64,000 bases of DNA from Aptenodytes patagonicus (Eukaryota; Chordata; Aves; Sphenisciformes; Spheniscidae): the NCBI RefSeq assembly GCF_965638725.1, contig NC_134970.1, forward strand, positions 1,183,001 to 1,247,000. Direction: 5' to 3'. Positions 14,820 to 29,600 of the stretch are shown piece by piece. A program made the position numbers and the translations under genes. Every line of letters begins with the position of its first letter. Position 1 is the first letter of the stretch. The notes below the pieces were generated by a model. It saw only the letters and a list, made by a program, of their open reading frames with translations. It did no database searches and had not been told where the DNA came from.

Positions 14820-14879
14820 TTGAGGGCTGTGTTTCCATTGTATCCTGCCAGTGCAAATACCTCGTTCTGCGGCACGCCA

Positions 14880-15490
14880 AAGCCGGCAGATGAAGTTACG
14901 ACATTTGGGGGTCACCTGGACGTGGAGCTGCTGCAGGAGCAGAGGTTGGCAGCTCGGCTCAGACCACCCCTGTGGTCAGCCCCGGTGCTGGCCGCTACCC
15001 AGGCACGTACCTGGGCAACCGTGCCGTGCGGATGCTTGCGGGGGACGTCGTTGGTCCTCTCAGGGGATGATGGTGGAAGCAGAAGCCCCCACTGCTGTGA
15101 GCACAGGGTCACCCTGTGGAGTCCTTGTGACAAAGCGCTGCGTGCCCGTGGCGGCAGGGTGCCCAGCCATCCTCCTTGCCTGCTCCCCTTCTCCCAAGAC
15201 CCTCTGCTCCGCGTGGGTCTTGCGTTTGACCTCTTCTCTTCACACCAGCTGCACCCTCACCCGCCAAGCGAGACCCCAGCGCAGGACGCTGGTGCGGTGC
15301 CCACACGTGCAGCCCCACAGACACCTCCACCGCTCCCCCCGTTCCCCTGCCCGGGGCTCTCCCGGGGACCCCATGGCACGGACCGATGCCCGAAGAGGTT
15401 TTCCTTCCCGCTGGCTCTTTGTGATGATCTGCTGGCGAGACAGCGGCGTTGGCATCTGTGCCTGCCCACTGCAGAACAACGCCTCAATGC
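14880..15490. other. GC-rich patch with long chance open frames
   Basis: About 600 bases of raised GC content with scattered CpG (for example around 15030). Two overlapping + frames of 215 and 254 codons and several minus frames share the interval. None has a recognisable domain, and their composition is Pro/Arg/Cys-rich as expected from GC-rich non-coding DNA. It might be a weak CpG island or an enhancer. Confidence 0.5.
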
Positions 15491-18400
15491 AAGATTAATG
15501 AACAGAGGGGAACATTGTCAGCTATTAAAAATAAAAGGTACAAGACGGTACTGCTGCAGGCAGGAGTACCACCAGCTGCATTGAGATCTATATTATTTAA
15601 TAATGTACATTAAATTACTACAGAAATTTTTTTAAACCTGACTCTGCTCTCACATACACCGATGTAAGGCAATTGCTAATTCATGATAATCCTCTAACCC
15701 GTTTCTTTTATTCTGTTTGCATATTTCTGCGTAGTCTCAATGTACTCAGCAAAGTACCAGTTTGTGCAACAGCACCCCAATGCCCTGAGATTCACTTCTT
15801 GTTTCGTAACACTTAGGAAAAAGCTTAGAAAACCAAGTCCAGAGACGGAAAGGTTACACCAAGGCCAACACTTACTGAAACAGGGCTCTGGAGCAACAGC
15901 CAGGCTTGTGCCTGAAATCAAGTGGTACAAACACTGTGTTCCAGCTCAGCAGACCTGGGGTAATTGATTTTTCATGGGCTAAAACCAAGAGAGTGAGGAA
16001 AATATTTTGAATCAACCTGAAAAATATTATGTCTTCTTTCAAAACTGAACATCCCCCAAAATTTGTTTCTGAGTTTTGTATTTTGTTGATTTTCAATCTA
16101 AGCAAAATACTGGTTTATTTTTCAGGGGTTAGTATTATTTTTAAAGTAAATCTTACTAATATTTTTTAAAATGTTATTTCAGACCTTAAAAATGTAGGTG
16201 TTGCATTTAATAAACATCAACAGTAAATGTTTTGACTTTCTGAAAAATGTTTTTTGGGATTTTTTTTTTTTTTTTTACATGCTGAAATGCTTTGACAAAT
16301 GCAACATGAATTCACAAGTACTTTCAGCTGATTCAAACCTGCATTTTTTTTTTCAACAAATAAAACATTCAGCTGAAATGTTTTGCTCAACTCTAATGTT
16401 TGTCCTGTGCCTAAGGGTGAATTTCACTCTGTGTGAATAACAATGTGGTGCAGACAAGATCAATAAAACTCATATTTCATTTTATTCACTGTCATGTTCC
16501 AAGCGAACCTGGCGCACAGCTGTGGCATTACCGCACAACACTCACAATGTATCTTTAATTCCATTGGAACGAGGAGCAAATCGCCTTTTAAATCCTGGTT
16601 ATACCCCAGATTTGATGGTGAGCCCAGAGAATGATTGGAGTGTATAGCGGCGAGTGTGAGTGCAGGCTCGGTCCCTGTGGGAGCCGAGGTTTGAACACTG
16701 GAAGCTGTGTCACCCCTTGGCTCGGGTGCAGCTCCTTCTGCTCGCACGGCATTGACTGCAGCAGCTCCCCTTCCCCTCATAACTGAGCCAAGTCCAGAAT
16801 AACGGAGCTGTGTTCTGCTCGTTATTTATCTGCAGAGAGAGCCCAGGCAGCTCCCCCGGGGACACAACACCCACCTGCAGACAGCCCGGCGGGGACAGCC
16901 CACTCCCACCGTCATTTGACACACGCTAGGAGGGATGAGAGCACTACAGACCCCCGGCCTCGTCGTGTGAAACCTGCCCCAGGATCGCGATGGACACCTG
17001 AGGTGCCACCTTCTCAGAAACGGTTTAATCCTAAATTACACCGGGTAAAGACCATTGCACATCTCTCAGCTGCGATGCACAGGTAAGCCGGTGCGCTGGG
17101 AACAGCTGGTGTGTCGGAAACAGGTATTCATGCTGGAGTCCAAACTGAAGTTCCTCACAAACGTCCTAATCCCATCGCTGCTCCCTGCTGTATTTCTTGC
17201 TCTCCGCCCAGGGTCCCAGCAAGTCCCCACCGTCCCCCGCAGCAATCCTGCTTCCACTTGCAGACCTGGAGTCCCACTGGAGATCGTGACCCCCGATTTG
17301 GGAACTTTTGACTTGATGTTTCCCAAAGCCTCGTCATTACAGAAGAATAAACTGAATATTCACTGCTTTTGGATTACCAGGGAAAGCATTATGAAATGCT
17401 TCCAGTTTAGAAGAGAGACCCGCATGTGGCACAGGCACAGGTCCCCAGGGCTCCCCGTGAGCGGGAGCTCACAGCACCACACAGCTTTCACAGCTTTGGC
17501 TTTCTTCTTAATATAGAATCATTATTTAAACAAATAAACCAGCAGCATGAAAGGTGTTCCAGGGAGGGTCCCCATGAACCTGCATGTCTGTGCAGCACCT
17601 GCTGTGCTGGCTCCGAAGCCCACACCACTGACTACTCAGAGCTGCCATGGGTACTGCAGCTCAGCACCGCTGCTCGGACAGCATCAGGCCCTAATGAAGG
17701 ACGGTCGCTTGATTTATTGGTTTTTTTAGAACTGCAAAGCCACAGGCCATGGAAGCACCTTTGTCTTTCTGAACAGCACTCCCACCATTTATTTTTATCT
17801 TCTAAATCCAGACTGATGAGGCTGGTGAACGGAAAGGACCAGTTTCTGTGGTTACTCAATGGGACAAACATTTCCAATTGCTCTAGTAATGCTCTGCATC
17901 TCCTGGCAAAACCAGCTTGGGGAGAATGGAGAGACCAGAGGAGTCCAGGCAGGGATGGAGGAGCACTCAGCGGTGCACACGCCAGGCTGGGCAGCCCATA
18001 CAGGAGGGCTTCCAAAGGCTGCTTCATCCTTTCACATATCTGTGACCATCTGCATCCAGCAAAGCCAAGTTCTGAGCTTCAGTACTGTGGTTTGTTTCTC
18101 CTGCATGACAGTGAGACCTCAGTTACTTATCAAATGATGGGTATTTTCAGTCCCTCTCATCTCTACATGCTGTGGGAGACAGGGTGACAAGCAGGACAGC
18201 CAGGGAGAATTACCTAAAGAGAGACCCCACCACCAGCGAGTCCTGGCCGCTAGCCCGTGGGACTCTCCTTCCTCATCCATGGGAAGATTTTGTATTTAAA
18301 TTGGTTTTGTTTTAAAAAAAGGCTGGTTCCAGGAGTGCACTTCTGCTCAGCATCCTCTCAGAGGCTGCACAGATCAATACTGCGCTGCTCAGCTGCTGTA

Positions 18401-21400
18401 GCACACCATCATTATTACATTATAACATGTTGTAGTGAGCAGATCTATTAGACTTTCTGCTTTTTCAGGACTCTGTGAAGACTAGCGTTGTACCAAACTG
18501 AAATGAATTTAAATCAAACCACAAAAGCTAATAATTGAGAAGGATCCTCAAGATGTCAGTTTGCATGTGCCTGTGCGGTGAAGGATTTTTCTCCGTGCCA
18601 CGTTTCGTGAGATGCAGCCGTCCTGCTCTAGTTGCCAGGGCTGCAGCTCGCCAAGATATAAGCTCAGGCCTTCGCAGCTCTGTGCCTACGGCAGCATCAG
18701 CTGGAAATGGGTTGAAAGCAGATGGGACCACCAGCCTGCGCTGAGCTCTGTGCCACCGGCTAGCAAGGGGAGAGCACCATGTCCCTGTCCAGCCTTTCAC
18801 TTCATTCCTCTGCTGCCTTCGCTGCTCCCTGGCGTCCTACCCAAAACAATTACAGGGATTTTTTTTTTTTTTTTATAGGAACTACAAAGGGATTTCACAA
18901 ACTGGTGAATTTTCATTTCTCATTCAGAAAACACTTCAGATCAAACAGATGTGAAGGGGGGAGTTGCCCAGAGGTTACAATAACAACACAATAATAAGGT
19001 CAGAAAGTAATTTATGACCCTACTTCGCAGGGAGCTGCCGGCTGTTCAGTGACTTGCGCACTTGCTGCTGGATGCAGCCCATCAAGGGACGCGCTCCCGG
19101 CCACTCTGTGTCTGTGCAATGGAAACAGGCTGCCAGAGACCAAAGTCACTGCCAGTCACTACCTCATACGGACAAGAAGGGTATGGCTATCACCCGCACT
19201 TAGTCCAACACCTTTCTCTGGTAATTAAAAAACAAACCAACCAACACAACACCCACAGAACATTTCTCACATTGTTTTCCTTTGCTCTTTCCACTCTGGA
19301 AAGTCTGACTAACTGGCATTTGCAGAGTGCTATAGCGGTACTTGCATCTCCCTATTTCATTTACTGTCTTCAGACTGCTTCCCTTCCCCTTATCACAGCT
19401 GTAAACATGTATCACAGAGCCAATATTTACATTGCAAATGAAGGTGACTACATCTGGGATGAGTTTACCCTGTTTTGCTCTCTCCTCAATTATTTTTCCA
19501 TTTGTAAGCTGTGATGGTGGCAGACAGGTCGGGGTTCAGATGCAGAGGCTGGGCACAGTGTCCAGCAGAGGAAAGGGGAGATGCAAAATGCCAATTTTTG
19601 CTTCACTACAGAAAGGTTTTTACAATGATGCAATGCTGTTGGAGAATGCTGAGGAACTGTTAATATGTTGGCCATGTAACAAAAGTGTTTGGGTGATTAG
19701 CTCGTGAAAGGAGAGATCAATCCACTGGAGTGAAATAATTGTGGGTTCATTTTGCTACATGCTCTGTTCTGCATTTGATGACTAATTATCAGCATCTAAT
19801 AAGAGAATGTTATCTTTAAATCATGTAAAGGTTAAATGCATTGCTTTTACGTGATGCTGAAGACTGCCCACATGAGAAGGCTAAATATTTCTTTTATTGC
19901 TATGTTTATCTGCTTTTGTCTGTGTTGAGTAGAAAATACTCTGCTTTAAAAATACATTGTGGCTTCTTTGATTTCCTAAATAGATTTATAATTATCTCAA
20001 AATTGAACACACTCAGCTTCTGTACAAGTAATTACCACGTGCTGTCCTTCGCAGGAAGCACAGCCTTTGGCGTATTCTCACTGTTCTCTTCGGATGCAGG
20101 AAATGAGGGGGAATGAGATAAATCAGCACAGGTTTCTGCGTAGCTGCAGGGGCGAGGGCACACATGTGGTCAGGCACTGCCGAGACTGTGCCCCTCCACT
20201 GCGCTGGGTATTTTTTCCTCTGACCTGACACTTTCTTAGGAAAAAAAAACGGGACTGCACTGGACAGAGCTGGAGCAAAGACTATGGAGACAGACAAACT
20301 GCAAACCTTTGGGGTGTAGCTGCACTGGCTTTTCTTTCCAGTATAATCTGAAAGCTTTACAAGGTCCTGATCAGGCAGCTTTTCTTTCCCTAAGGTGTTG
20401 CTATGCCAAGAACCATTAACCAAACCACTTGCACTCTGTGACATGCATCTGCTGCCGAATACTTTTTTTATATTTACAATAGTGTCCTCACATAGGCATA
20501 AGTTACCTCCTAAAAAACCTTTTCCATGAAGATGTTTATTATTGATATACACAAAGATGACAAGAGAGGTGCAGGGAGAAAGAACAGAAACTTATTGGGC
20601 ATCATCTTAAAATTCTGAGCATTTAAGTCTTTTTAAAATCTCAGATCAGGCACAGCCCGATTTAAGCCGGGACGCTTCTCCCTGCCCGTCACATCGCATC
20701 GAGAGCCGCTGCTCTTCCACCCCATCGGCAGCGGCCGCCGGCGAGGGCTGGGCGAGCTGTGGGCACCTTTCTTCATGAACCAGAAACTTTAACCTCTACT
20801 AAGAATGAACAAATTAATGAAAAGCGAGAACAGCTCTCTCTCCATCCTTTCCCCATGCCGACCCTCACACCGGGCTGCTGGCCAAGGTGGGAGATGGCTC
20901 ATTTAGAGCCATGTGTGGACTTCACTCCACAGTGGCCATCCCTAAGTTTCCAAAAATTCATCCTTATTACAGCCGTAGTTTATGTAAGCCTCGTCTGCAG
21001 TCCATGGGGACAGACAGGCACCTCCAGAGTATAATTCAAAGAATAAAACCAAAGACTCTGGCTCCTGCTGTGAGTCACCATTGCCAAGAGCCTCTCGCCA
21101 CCGGCTAGACTGAGAGCCAAGAGCAAATGGGATCTGACGGAGATACCGGAGTTCGATGCTAAAGCTGGCAGGATAAATCTGAGCCAATATCTACAGCGTG
21201 AGCATATCCTAAACCTCTTTCAAGATCCAGACCTTGAACCGTCACGCAAGCCCAGTGGTCAGTCAGGATATCGGACTTCTCTGTTCACAGCAGCGAGGGG
21301 GCAGAAAAAGTGAAGAGCTGGGAGAAAAAAAAGCAAAAATTGTTCCTAGGTAATTCTGGCCCTGATCAGGAAGGGAAGAGCTGAGCTTCCTGGAAGATAT

Positions 21401-24400
21401 CCTGCTCTCACACGACCGTATCAGTGTCACAGCCCTGGTTAATCTGATCTCCCAGTGCTTTTCTGAGCTACTCCCAATTTTCTTTTCTCTTTTTCTTCCC
21501 CCCGTCTAAGGTTTAATCCTCCAGTGCAAATGGCATCCAGCCAACTGCTTGCATTTCAGGTTTAGGAATAATTTGTGTAATTTTTGTAACTCAGTAGAGT
21601 GACTGTTGTTACCCTGTCCTCAAAAGAAATTGAGAAAAATAATTACAAGGTAGAGCAAAATAACATAAGCATGCTTTAATTCTGCAAAATCCAGGGAATT
21701 AAAGCTCCTCTTTCTAAATGGCACTCAGTGCCATTAAATTAAACATGCAGGCTGAAAGTGTATCCGTCCAGCATGCTGTTAAAGAAGAGGTTTTCTGAAA
21801 GTGAAGGAATAAGTAAAGAATCACGTCTACAAGAAATGACTTCAGATTCAGGTCTGTTGCAGAGCCCCAGTGTTTCACCGACACCCTTCAGCAAGAGACA
21901 TTTCTAGAATGAGGAGTCAGCCAGCAGAGATGTCAATAGCCAATTTGTGGCTTGTTAGAGTATACACTTGTTTACTGCCATTTAAGTGGACCAGACATTG
22001 ATGCTAAGAAAGTGGGAGGGAAACGATTTGAGCCAATAGCGTGTCTTGTCAGGAAATTAATTTGTCTCTGGTCTTTGTGCCCCAAACTGCGGAGATAATC
22101 CGTTATGGGAGGATTGGCACTGCTGAAAATGAAATCGGTAACATGGAGGAGTCAGCAGCTCCTCCAGCACAGACCCAGTTTAGTGTTAATTTAAAGCTCA
22201 CGCTGGACATCTAACAAGTGCCTTTTATCACAGAAAATTTTTTTAAAAACAACATTTTCTGACATAAATGACTCTGCTAACAACAAAGACCAGAACTAGC
22301 TTGTGGCCAAAGAATAAATGTTTTTCAAAAGCTTAGAAACAGCTCATGCACTGAATGTCATCATCTGCCTCAGAAGGCTAGCACGGTATTGTCAGGATTA
22401 TGTGAAATTATCCTAAGTCCTGTTTGCAATGTTTTTTGAGCTGAGCATCTTATCTTTCTGTCTGAAGGTCAACTGAGAATTATCCATCCCTACTTTTGTT
22501 CATTAATAGAGGCTATGATTAAAAGTCAGGAAGTGCTCACTATAATTATTTATTATTAATAATACTTGTTGTTATTATAGCACTTTTGAAAACTCCTGGA
22601 ATTTAACTCAGTGCAGAGAAAGTGGTGCATTTTGCGGCAGTGAGCAGTGCTAGCTGTTAGCAGTATTGACTGCTCCATGGGCCAAATTCTCTTCTCATCT
22701 CCTTTGATATTCCTCTGCAATAGCTGCTAATGCTATTGTCTGGATTTCCATGGGAGTAAGTTAGAGCAGAAGGTGGTCCAATACAGAGAGTTGATCCTGT
22801 AACATGAGTCATCCCTGTAAAATGCTATTTTTACAAAAGCGTTTTGTATGTGCACCGAACGTCTTACTAGCACAGAGCACCATGAACCAGTCTTGTCCTG
22901 AGTGCCACCAACGTGGGTTCTCCACCACAGCCCTTTGCAGAGGTAGGACAGGCAGGGCATGGCACAGCTCTGCTTTCAGACCACGCGTAGACTCAGGCAA
23001 ACACAATTCAGTTCACATTTTCAAGCTTTTTCATATATTTATGAGGGCAAGAAACAAGATTTAAATGAAAGCTGGGAACCTAACCTCACTCTGTGCTCTC
23101 AGTTACACAGTTTCTGATTTTTCAGAGTCCTGGGGGGAATATGGTGCTTGGTGCCTCTACACTGCTCTACCTTAATGGGAGGCACTGATCACCTCTGCAC
23201 CGTGCTGAGCCATCGGCAGGTGAAAAGCACTATATTTCTGTTGTTATCACTGCTGCTTTGGTGGACACAAGTGATTATCAGCTGCACTGTTCTTTCTTGT
23301 TTTGTATCATTTATCTGCTCTCCAAGTTGCACATAAGTGGCTTTCCAGATTTATTGTGACATGCTATGTGTGTATATTTGCAAAGAGATACATCATAAGT
23401 CTATGACCCCAGACCTGGCCCAAAACCTTGAGCAGTCTTTATCAGGGGCGCAGATAAGTGATATATACATTGGTTTTCATTGTCTTGACATCTTTCCGGC
23501 ACTAATTAAAGCCTGAAGTACCGTTTCTTTCATTATTTCATTTTGTTGTTAAGAATTGTAAATGTTTGTTTTTCCTAACAGCAGAGTTTGTTTTCTCAGA
23601 CCTGGTTCTCCTGCAGGGTCCCTCAGGCTAGAGCCGAGAAAAGCACCTCGATGGTGTGCAAGGCACTGGTCTCATTCGCTCTGTGAACCAGCAGGAATTT
23701 TAAAAGAACATCTATTCATATGTCTATTTGTACTGGATTAATTAGTAAATAATCGTACCCATTCTCTTCTCCTCACTGCTGTCCTTATGTGAAGGAAGGG
23801 TTGTAGCTGTTTCCAAACGGTTGCCTGAAGAGCCCTGCAGCAGGACACCTCTACATCCAGCAGCAGGTCTGAATGCCACGTGACAACTTTTGGTATCAGC
23901 TGGGTCTAAAAATCCACATTTTAACAGGGGTTGGGGTCCTGCCCCCCGGCTACAGACCAGCAAAGCACTTTGTGTGTGTTTACCTCTATGCACATTAGCA
24001 GACCCTTGACTTGCTGGGCCTTTGGGACCTTCATTTTAAACATGCGCTTAAATATTTCCAAGCAGGCACCAGAACGCTCCAAGAAGTCAGGGCCTTGCAG
24101 GGTTGCGTGCTCAGGGTTAGCTGTGGATTTACACGTCAGCCCTCCATAGCTCTGCTTGGCCCCAGGACGCACCCCTGCACGCCAGTGCATCGCGTCTGCA
24201 CAGCCGGGATTAATCCGCACTCCATGGCCACGGACCAAGTCACCCCCAGCCATTCCCCTGAGATCAGCTTCCCAGTAGGGACTCCTGAAAATAAGCAATC
24301 ATGGGAGTTCAGCTAGCAGATTTACCAGTTCCTTTGCCTGCATGTTGGAGCGCTTTAGATGATTTATCTGCTCAGAAAAAGGATTATTTTTGAGCCTCCC

Positions 24401-26570
24401 TTTGCCAAAAAAATGTAAGCCTTATCAAATGGAAATCAGAATCTATTCTTCGGATCAGCAGCCTGGATCAAAGCTGAGGTGGAAAGGAGGTCACATAAAA
24501 TGCAGACACTTTCATGAATATTTGCCTTGCTTTTCCTTAAGCTTTACATCTGAAGGTCTGATCTTGAACACGCCGAGTGTCTTCACACAGTGCTGCATGC
24601 TTCCAACTCCTAACACAGTCAGTACCACAGCCGGAGGAATAAGGTACAGTTTTATTTGGCTTCTGTAATATATTAGATTGCAAAATACTGAAAAGTTCCA
24701 TTTCCTTCCTTTCTGCTGGTGTTTATAATAGCAATAAAGGAATAGTCAGATCCGAATTCCTAGTTATCTGTGTCACTTCTAACCCAGAATAGTTCACCTC
24801 TGTTCCTCAGCTAACTTCTTCATGCAGATGAAGGTAGTATCTCAGGCGGTAGATCTTCGCAACAAATAAACAAAATGTGGAAAAGGTTCTTCAACATTTT
24901 GAATACTGAGAAAAAGAGGAATTTTATATGCCTCCATTTCTGCCATCAGCAGAAATAAAGAGCTACTTCTCTCTCCACTGGCTGTTCTGAGAAGCTGGGC
25001 AATGTCTGCAAACTCAGAGTTATCCAAATAACAAGTGGCATAAAATTGTGAGGTTTCATCAATACCAAAGACACCACTGGGATTGAACTCTATTTGAACG
25101 CTATTACATGGATTTATCGATTGCCATTTAAACATTTCCTATGTTCCTATTTAAGCTGGCTTGTATTATGCCCTGCTACATCATTCTAGATTGTGCTACT
25201 TTTTGCATGTTATTCCTTGCACAGAGAAGTACTACACATAATGTTAGAAAATGCATTATCTAAGCATTCAGCTACAACGATGAATGTTATCTTATCTAAT
25301 TTAAAAAAGGAGTTAGTGTAACTCATTCCGGGGTGAACAATATGAATTTTCATTCGAGAAGGCTTCCTGGTCAGAAACAGGTGCACAGTGATTTTGTAAA
25401 ATCAAGTTTTGTTTTTTTTTATTTGCCAGCTTGTCACCTAATACAAAATCAGAATTACTAATCAGTTTGACCCTGATCTTTGCTATGAGCAAAACCAGTT
25501 ATATATAAAAAGATGTGCCGATGTGCCAATATGTCTTGATTAACCTCACCCCTGCCTGTAATAGAAGTAAAATTGTGTTCAACACCAATAAAGTTCGCAT
25601 ATTTGGTGATATTACACATTTTCCTGGTAGACATAAAAAGCCCAACAGTTGTTATCTTTTTACACTGCAAAGCAAGTGGAATCATGTTTCCAACATCTGC
25701 ACAATCTTCAGACAGTTTCACTTTGACAAGTCAAGTGAGCGAAACCTGCTTTGCGGTTAGTGCTGGGGAAAGCACCGCTCCGCTCGGGCTTTGTTTTCCA
25801 GCTGGAGACGACCACCAACACCCAACTCGGGGGACGTTCTTGTAGGCTACGAAGTATACTGCCAGATGGGATGGAGTCGTAGGACTAAGTTAAAAATACC
25901 TCCTCAGCTCAATGGTATTGGTAACAAACCAGAAAACCAAAATAAAGACAAGGTCTGCTTTCTGCTTACTTTCAGAAACTGAGGGTCTTTCAAACAAGCA
26001 AAGATCAGCAGTGTCCTGGCAAAGTGCCTGAATATTCCAAAGGCCCCTTTAACGAGCTGATCTCCCAGCCTGTTAAGAAGCAAGATCTCCTTCATGGATC
26101 TAAGGGCAAGAGAACCTCCTGCTCAGAGAGATGTTTGCATAAATATCCCTTTTGAGCTTCTTGAGAAGCTTAGATGAGAGATTTTCCATTCGTGAAGAAC
26201 TTCAGTTAACACTGGACTATCCAAAAATACTAACTGAATTTACTTTCAAGCTATCGGCTACTGCTCCCGCTCTGAGCAAGTGTAAGTTAATGCATTAACA
26301 AAAGCCCTCTTTCTATATCAAAGGTCTGTACTGAGGATTAAGATCTGAATTCCAGGTTAGCCCTTAATGACACACATGCACACAGAAAACCTTCCCTTTA
26401 GCTAGAAACTGCATCCTGCTATAGCAGGACAGAAATAATGATCTTACTGGATTCAATAATTAAGAAAATCAGATTAAGATTGAATTCTAATTATAGAATT
26501 TGTCTGCAGGTAAAATTATTTTTAATCTGTTCCAAGATAAAAGAGTAAATCTATTTCTGCCTATTAGCAT

Positions 26571-26574
<4 letters not shown>
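15491..26574. other. Intergenic sequence, no supported gene
   Basis: No gene, RNA gene or clear mobile element is recognised. T homopolymers occur at 16260-16276 and near 18860. A 253-codon + frame (17426-18187) lacks domain features. A 97-codon minus frame starting with ATG at 25135 is listed under findings. AT-rich runs such as 22540-22585 could be regulatory but cannot be supported here. Confidence 0.6.

Positions 26575-26620
<46 letters not shown>
26575..26620. repeat. (AT)23 microsatellite
   Basis: 46 bases of perfect AT dinucleotide repeat. A run of 12 C lies about 50 bases downstream (26672-26683). It is likely polymorphic and can extrude as a cruciform. Confidence 0.98.
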
Positions 26621-26622
<2 letters not shown>

Positions 26623-26683
26623 GTTTGGTATGATAAATTGGTTTGGGGCTAGAATCCACCTCTGCTTTTTTCCCCCCCCCCCC

Positions 26684-29600
26684 TCGCCAATGAGTTGGGA
26701 ACCATCCCCTCCTCACTGTTAGGAAACAGACTGAAAAAAACCATCCAGGTCTGGAGGTCCAAACAAACCTTTGTGACAGCAAACCTGCCACATAGATCTG
26801 TCTGCACAAGACAGCCCCAGCACCTCCTGTTGAGCGGCTCCTCCTCCAGACCCTTCATATCTTTCTAGCACAGACCAGAGCCACAATCCAACAACTGACA
26901 GAGAAATAACAGTCCTCACCGCCTTTACACACATTTCACCTTCAGCAAGACTCTGCTGGGCTCGGTCCTTGTCTACTCCAGGCAAACAGAGACAGAGGTG
27001 GCTCAAAACCCGCAGCAGCCCCTTCTCACCTGCTGCTATGGAGCATCTTACCCAGCTCTCACCTGGACAAGCCTTACCACAGTACTGGAGGTCAGACGTT
27101 ATTTCCAGTAAGGGGCTCTAAGGCTGCATTTCTCTACAAGCAGACCAGTAGCACAGCCCCAGGTCTGTCCCGGATCTCCACCCCGGCTTGAGAGGAGAGC
27201 GGGTGCGTATGGAGGCCAGATCTGAAGGGGACAAGGTTTGCTGCAGAAAGCCTTCATCTCCTCTTCTGTGATTTTTCAGCTATTTTTATCTTCAATGTGA
27301 TAATTAAGCAGCGGAAAAAAAAGGGCTTACAAGAAGTAGGGCTTTTCATTTTTATTTTCAACATTTTGTCTGTCTCATTAGAAGTTCCATCAGAGAGGAG
27401 AGAGCCACCTCTCCAGCGATGCCATCGTCATAGAAACAGAAATTCACCCCTGTACAGATCACGGCCAAAGTGCTGCATGAAGCCACCAGGCTTCGGAAGG
27501 AAAGGCAACACCCCCACAAAAAAAAAAAAAAAATCACAGGGTGAGAGGTCTAGAGCCACATTTAGGAAAAGGGGAGGATGGGGAACGGCAGCCTCAGCTT
27601 TGCTCTCTGGGATACACCAGCAGCCCTTCTCCAAATCCATGCTCATGCCACCCTGCAGCTGTGCACATGGGGAGGGTTCATCCACCCCTGCCCATGCCCG
27701 CACACCTCGAAGCTGCCCCAGCCCAAGCACATTGCATGGGGAGAACCTCCTGCTGCCAGCGGACAGGACCTCTCCATGCGCCAAGGTGAGGGAAGGGACC
27801 CAGCAGCCCCACCGCAGGAGCCCAGCATGGCTTTGACAGCACAGAGAAGGCTTTCACCCACCCTCTCCAGACCCCTGAGAGCCATGGGGGTGAGCGAGCA
27901 CCTCCTTCCCCCCACCCTAATCAAGAGGTTAGCTGTGGCTGCTATCCCGGCTCTGCCGCCTATTTCCCTGAGTGTGCTTCATCAAACCCTAAATGGAAAA
28001 CAAACACAGGCTTCCTTCCCAAAAAAGAGAATTCACTGAGGAGATGAGATTTGCATCTAGAAAAACAGCAATTTCCTCCCAAAGCAAGAAAATACAAAAA
28101 GTGGATACAAGAAAAAGCAGCAGCAAAGCCCTTACGACAGGCTCTTTCCGGGAGCCCCTGGTTCCTCCCTCTCTCCCATGTCCTTGCACAGGCACCTCAT
28201 CAGCAAGGAGCATCCCACCACAGCCCGGGCTGCTCCTGCTGCCTTTTGGGAGGCAAAACTCCCACTCCAACCGCTCAGAAGGGCACGAGAGCTGGCGGGG
28301 GGGAGAGTGGGGGAGTGGTGCTGGGGTCCCTTCTACCTGACAGCTTGTATACTTTCTTTTACCCACAAATATTTTAATGTTTGCTGTCTCTAATTCAAAA
28401 GACCTCCAAAGTTCTCCAAGTGCTGCAGCAGAAGTATGTAAATTTTTGTATAGATCTGAAATTCGGGACTAACCTCGTAGACGTGGGTCCATGGCCACCA
28501 GCCACCGGCATGATGGGCGAGCGCAGTGCCATGCACGGGGCGGCGACAGATGGCAGGTCCTTGCAGTACGAGCCAGAAGCGAGCCACAGCTCTGTAAATC
28601 TGATATGCCACACAGGCACCGTAATCCAATTAACTCTTCGTCCTGCCTGTCTGGGCCACGGCCGCCCAGCACTCGCTGCCTGCGTCCGGAGGAACCTCTG
28701 CCACGAAGGTGGGAAAGCTCCTTCCCCGGACACAGGGACACCTGGAGAAGCAGCCTCAGAACTTGCAGGGAGAAGCTGGCAGCCTCAGCCTTTTATCATC
28801 TCCCTTCCCAGCCCAGGCCACACTGATTGATGCTGTAACATAACGATCTCACATGGTGAATAGCTTATAGCAGGCAGGTGAGCTTAAAAAAAAAAAAAGA
28901 AAAAGAAAAAAGCAAGGCTCCTGGCTCTTACTGGCCGTCCCTGTCACGCTCTGACATACATCTGTGTACAACACTAACACGTGGGAGCAGCTGTTTTCTA
29001 CTCCAGTTTGCCCAAAACCAAGTAACCAAAGTGCAGGCCTTGGGTGGAGGAGACCCCGTTGTTTTTGATGCAACTATATACCCTATACACCGGTCAGCTG
29101 AACAAGGACGCTCTCTCTCCCAGATTTCTCCTCCCTGCCCCCATATCTAATACTAATAAAAAGGAATCATGCTAGTATAGGATTCATTCCCCAGACAATA
29201 GCTAGGCAGGCTGTATATTGCTTTATGGCTGTTGACTTGATTTAAAATGCACTCCTAGAAATGAAAGAACAACTCCTTAAATTTGCAGTAAATGTATAGT
29301 TCCACAGATCTGATTTACTGGTTATGAGCCACCGAAAAACTGCAATTGCAATTTATTGTATTGTTGACTCTAGCAGCAAAACCTTCAGCACCACTCTAGC
29401 TCTGGTAACCATTCCAAACCTGATAATTTAACATTAATCATTTATTTCAGGTTGGTTTGTGGGGTTTTTTTTGCTTTTCTTTAATTGGTCTCTCAACTTC
29501 CAGGAGATAATGATGATTGCTTTGATGGTGACCGGTTAACCCAATGTGTGTGAGACCAAAGGAGTGCAGGTGGCTTGTGCTTTGCTCAGTTCAGAGCTTT

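Noticed and set aside
14820..15584. Overlapping + frames of 254 and 215 codons
   Set aside because: They overlap each other and minus frames in a GC-rich patch, show no recognisable domain, and have no splice or polyadenylation context.
17426..18187. 253-codon + frame
   Set aside because: No recognisable family, hydrophobic pattern or repeat; overlapping frames occur on the opposite strand. Best explained as chance.
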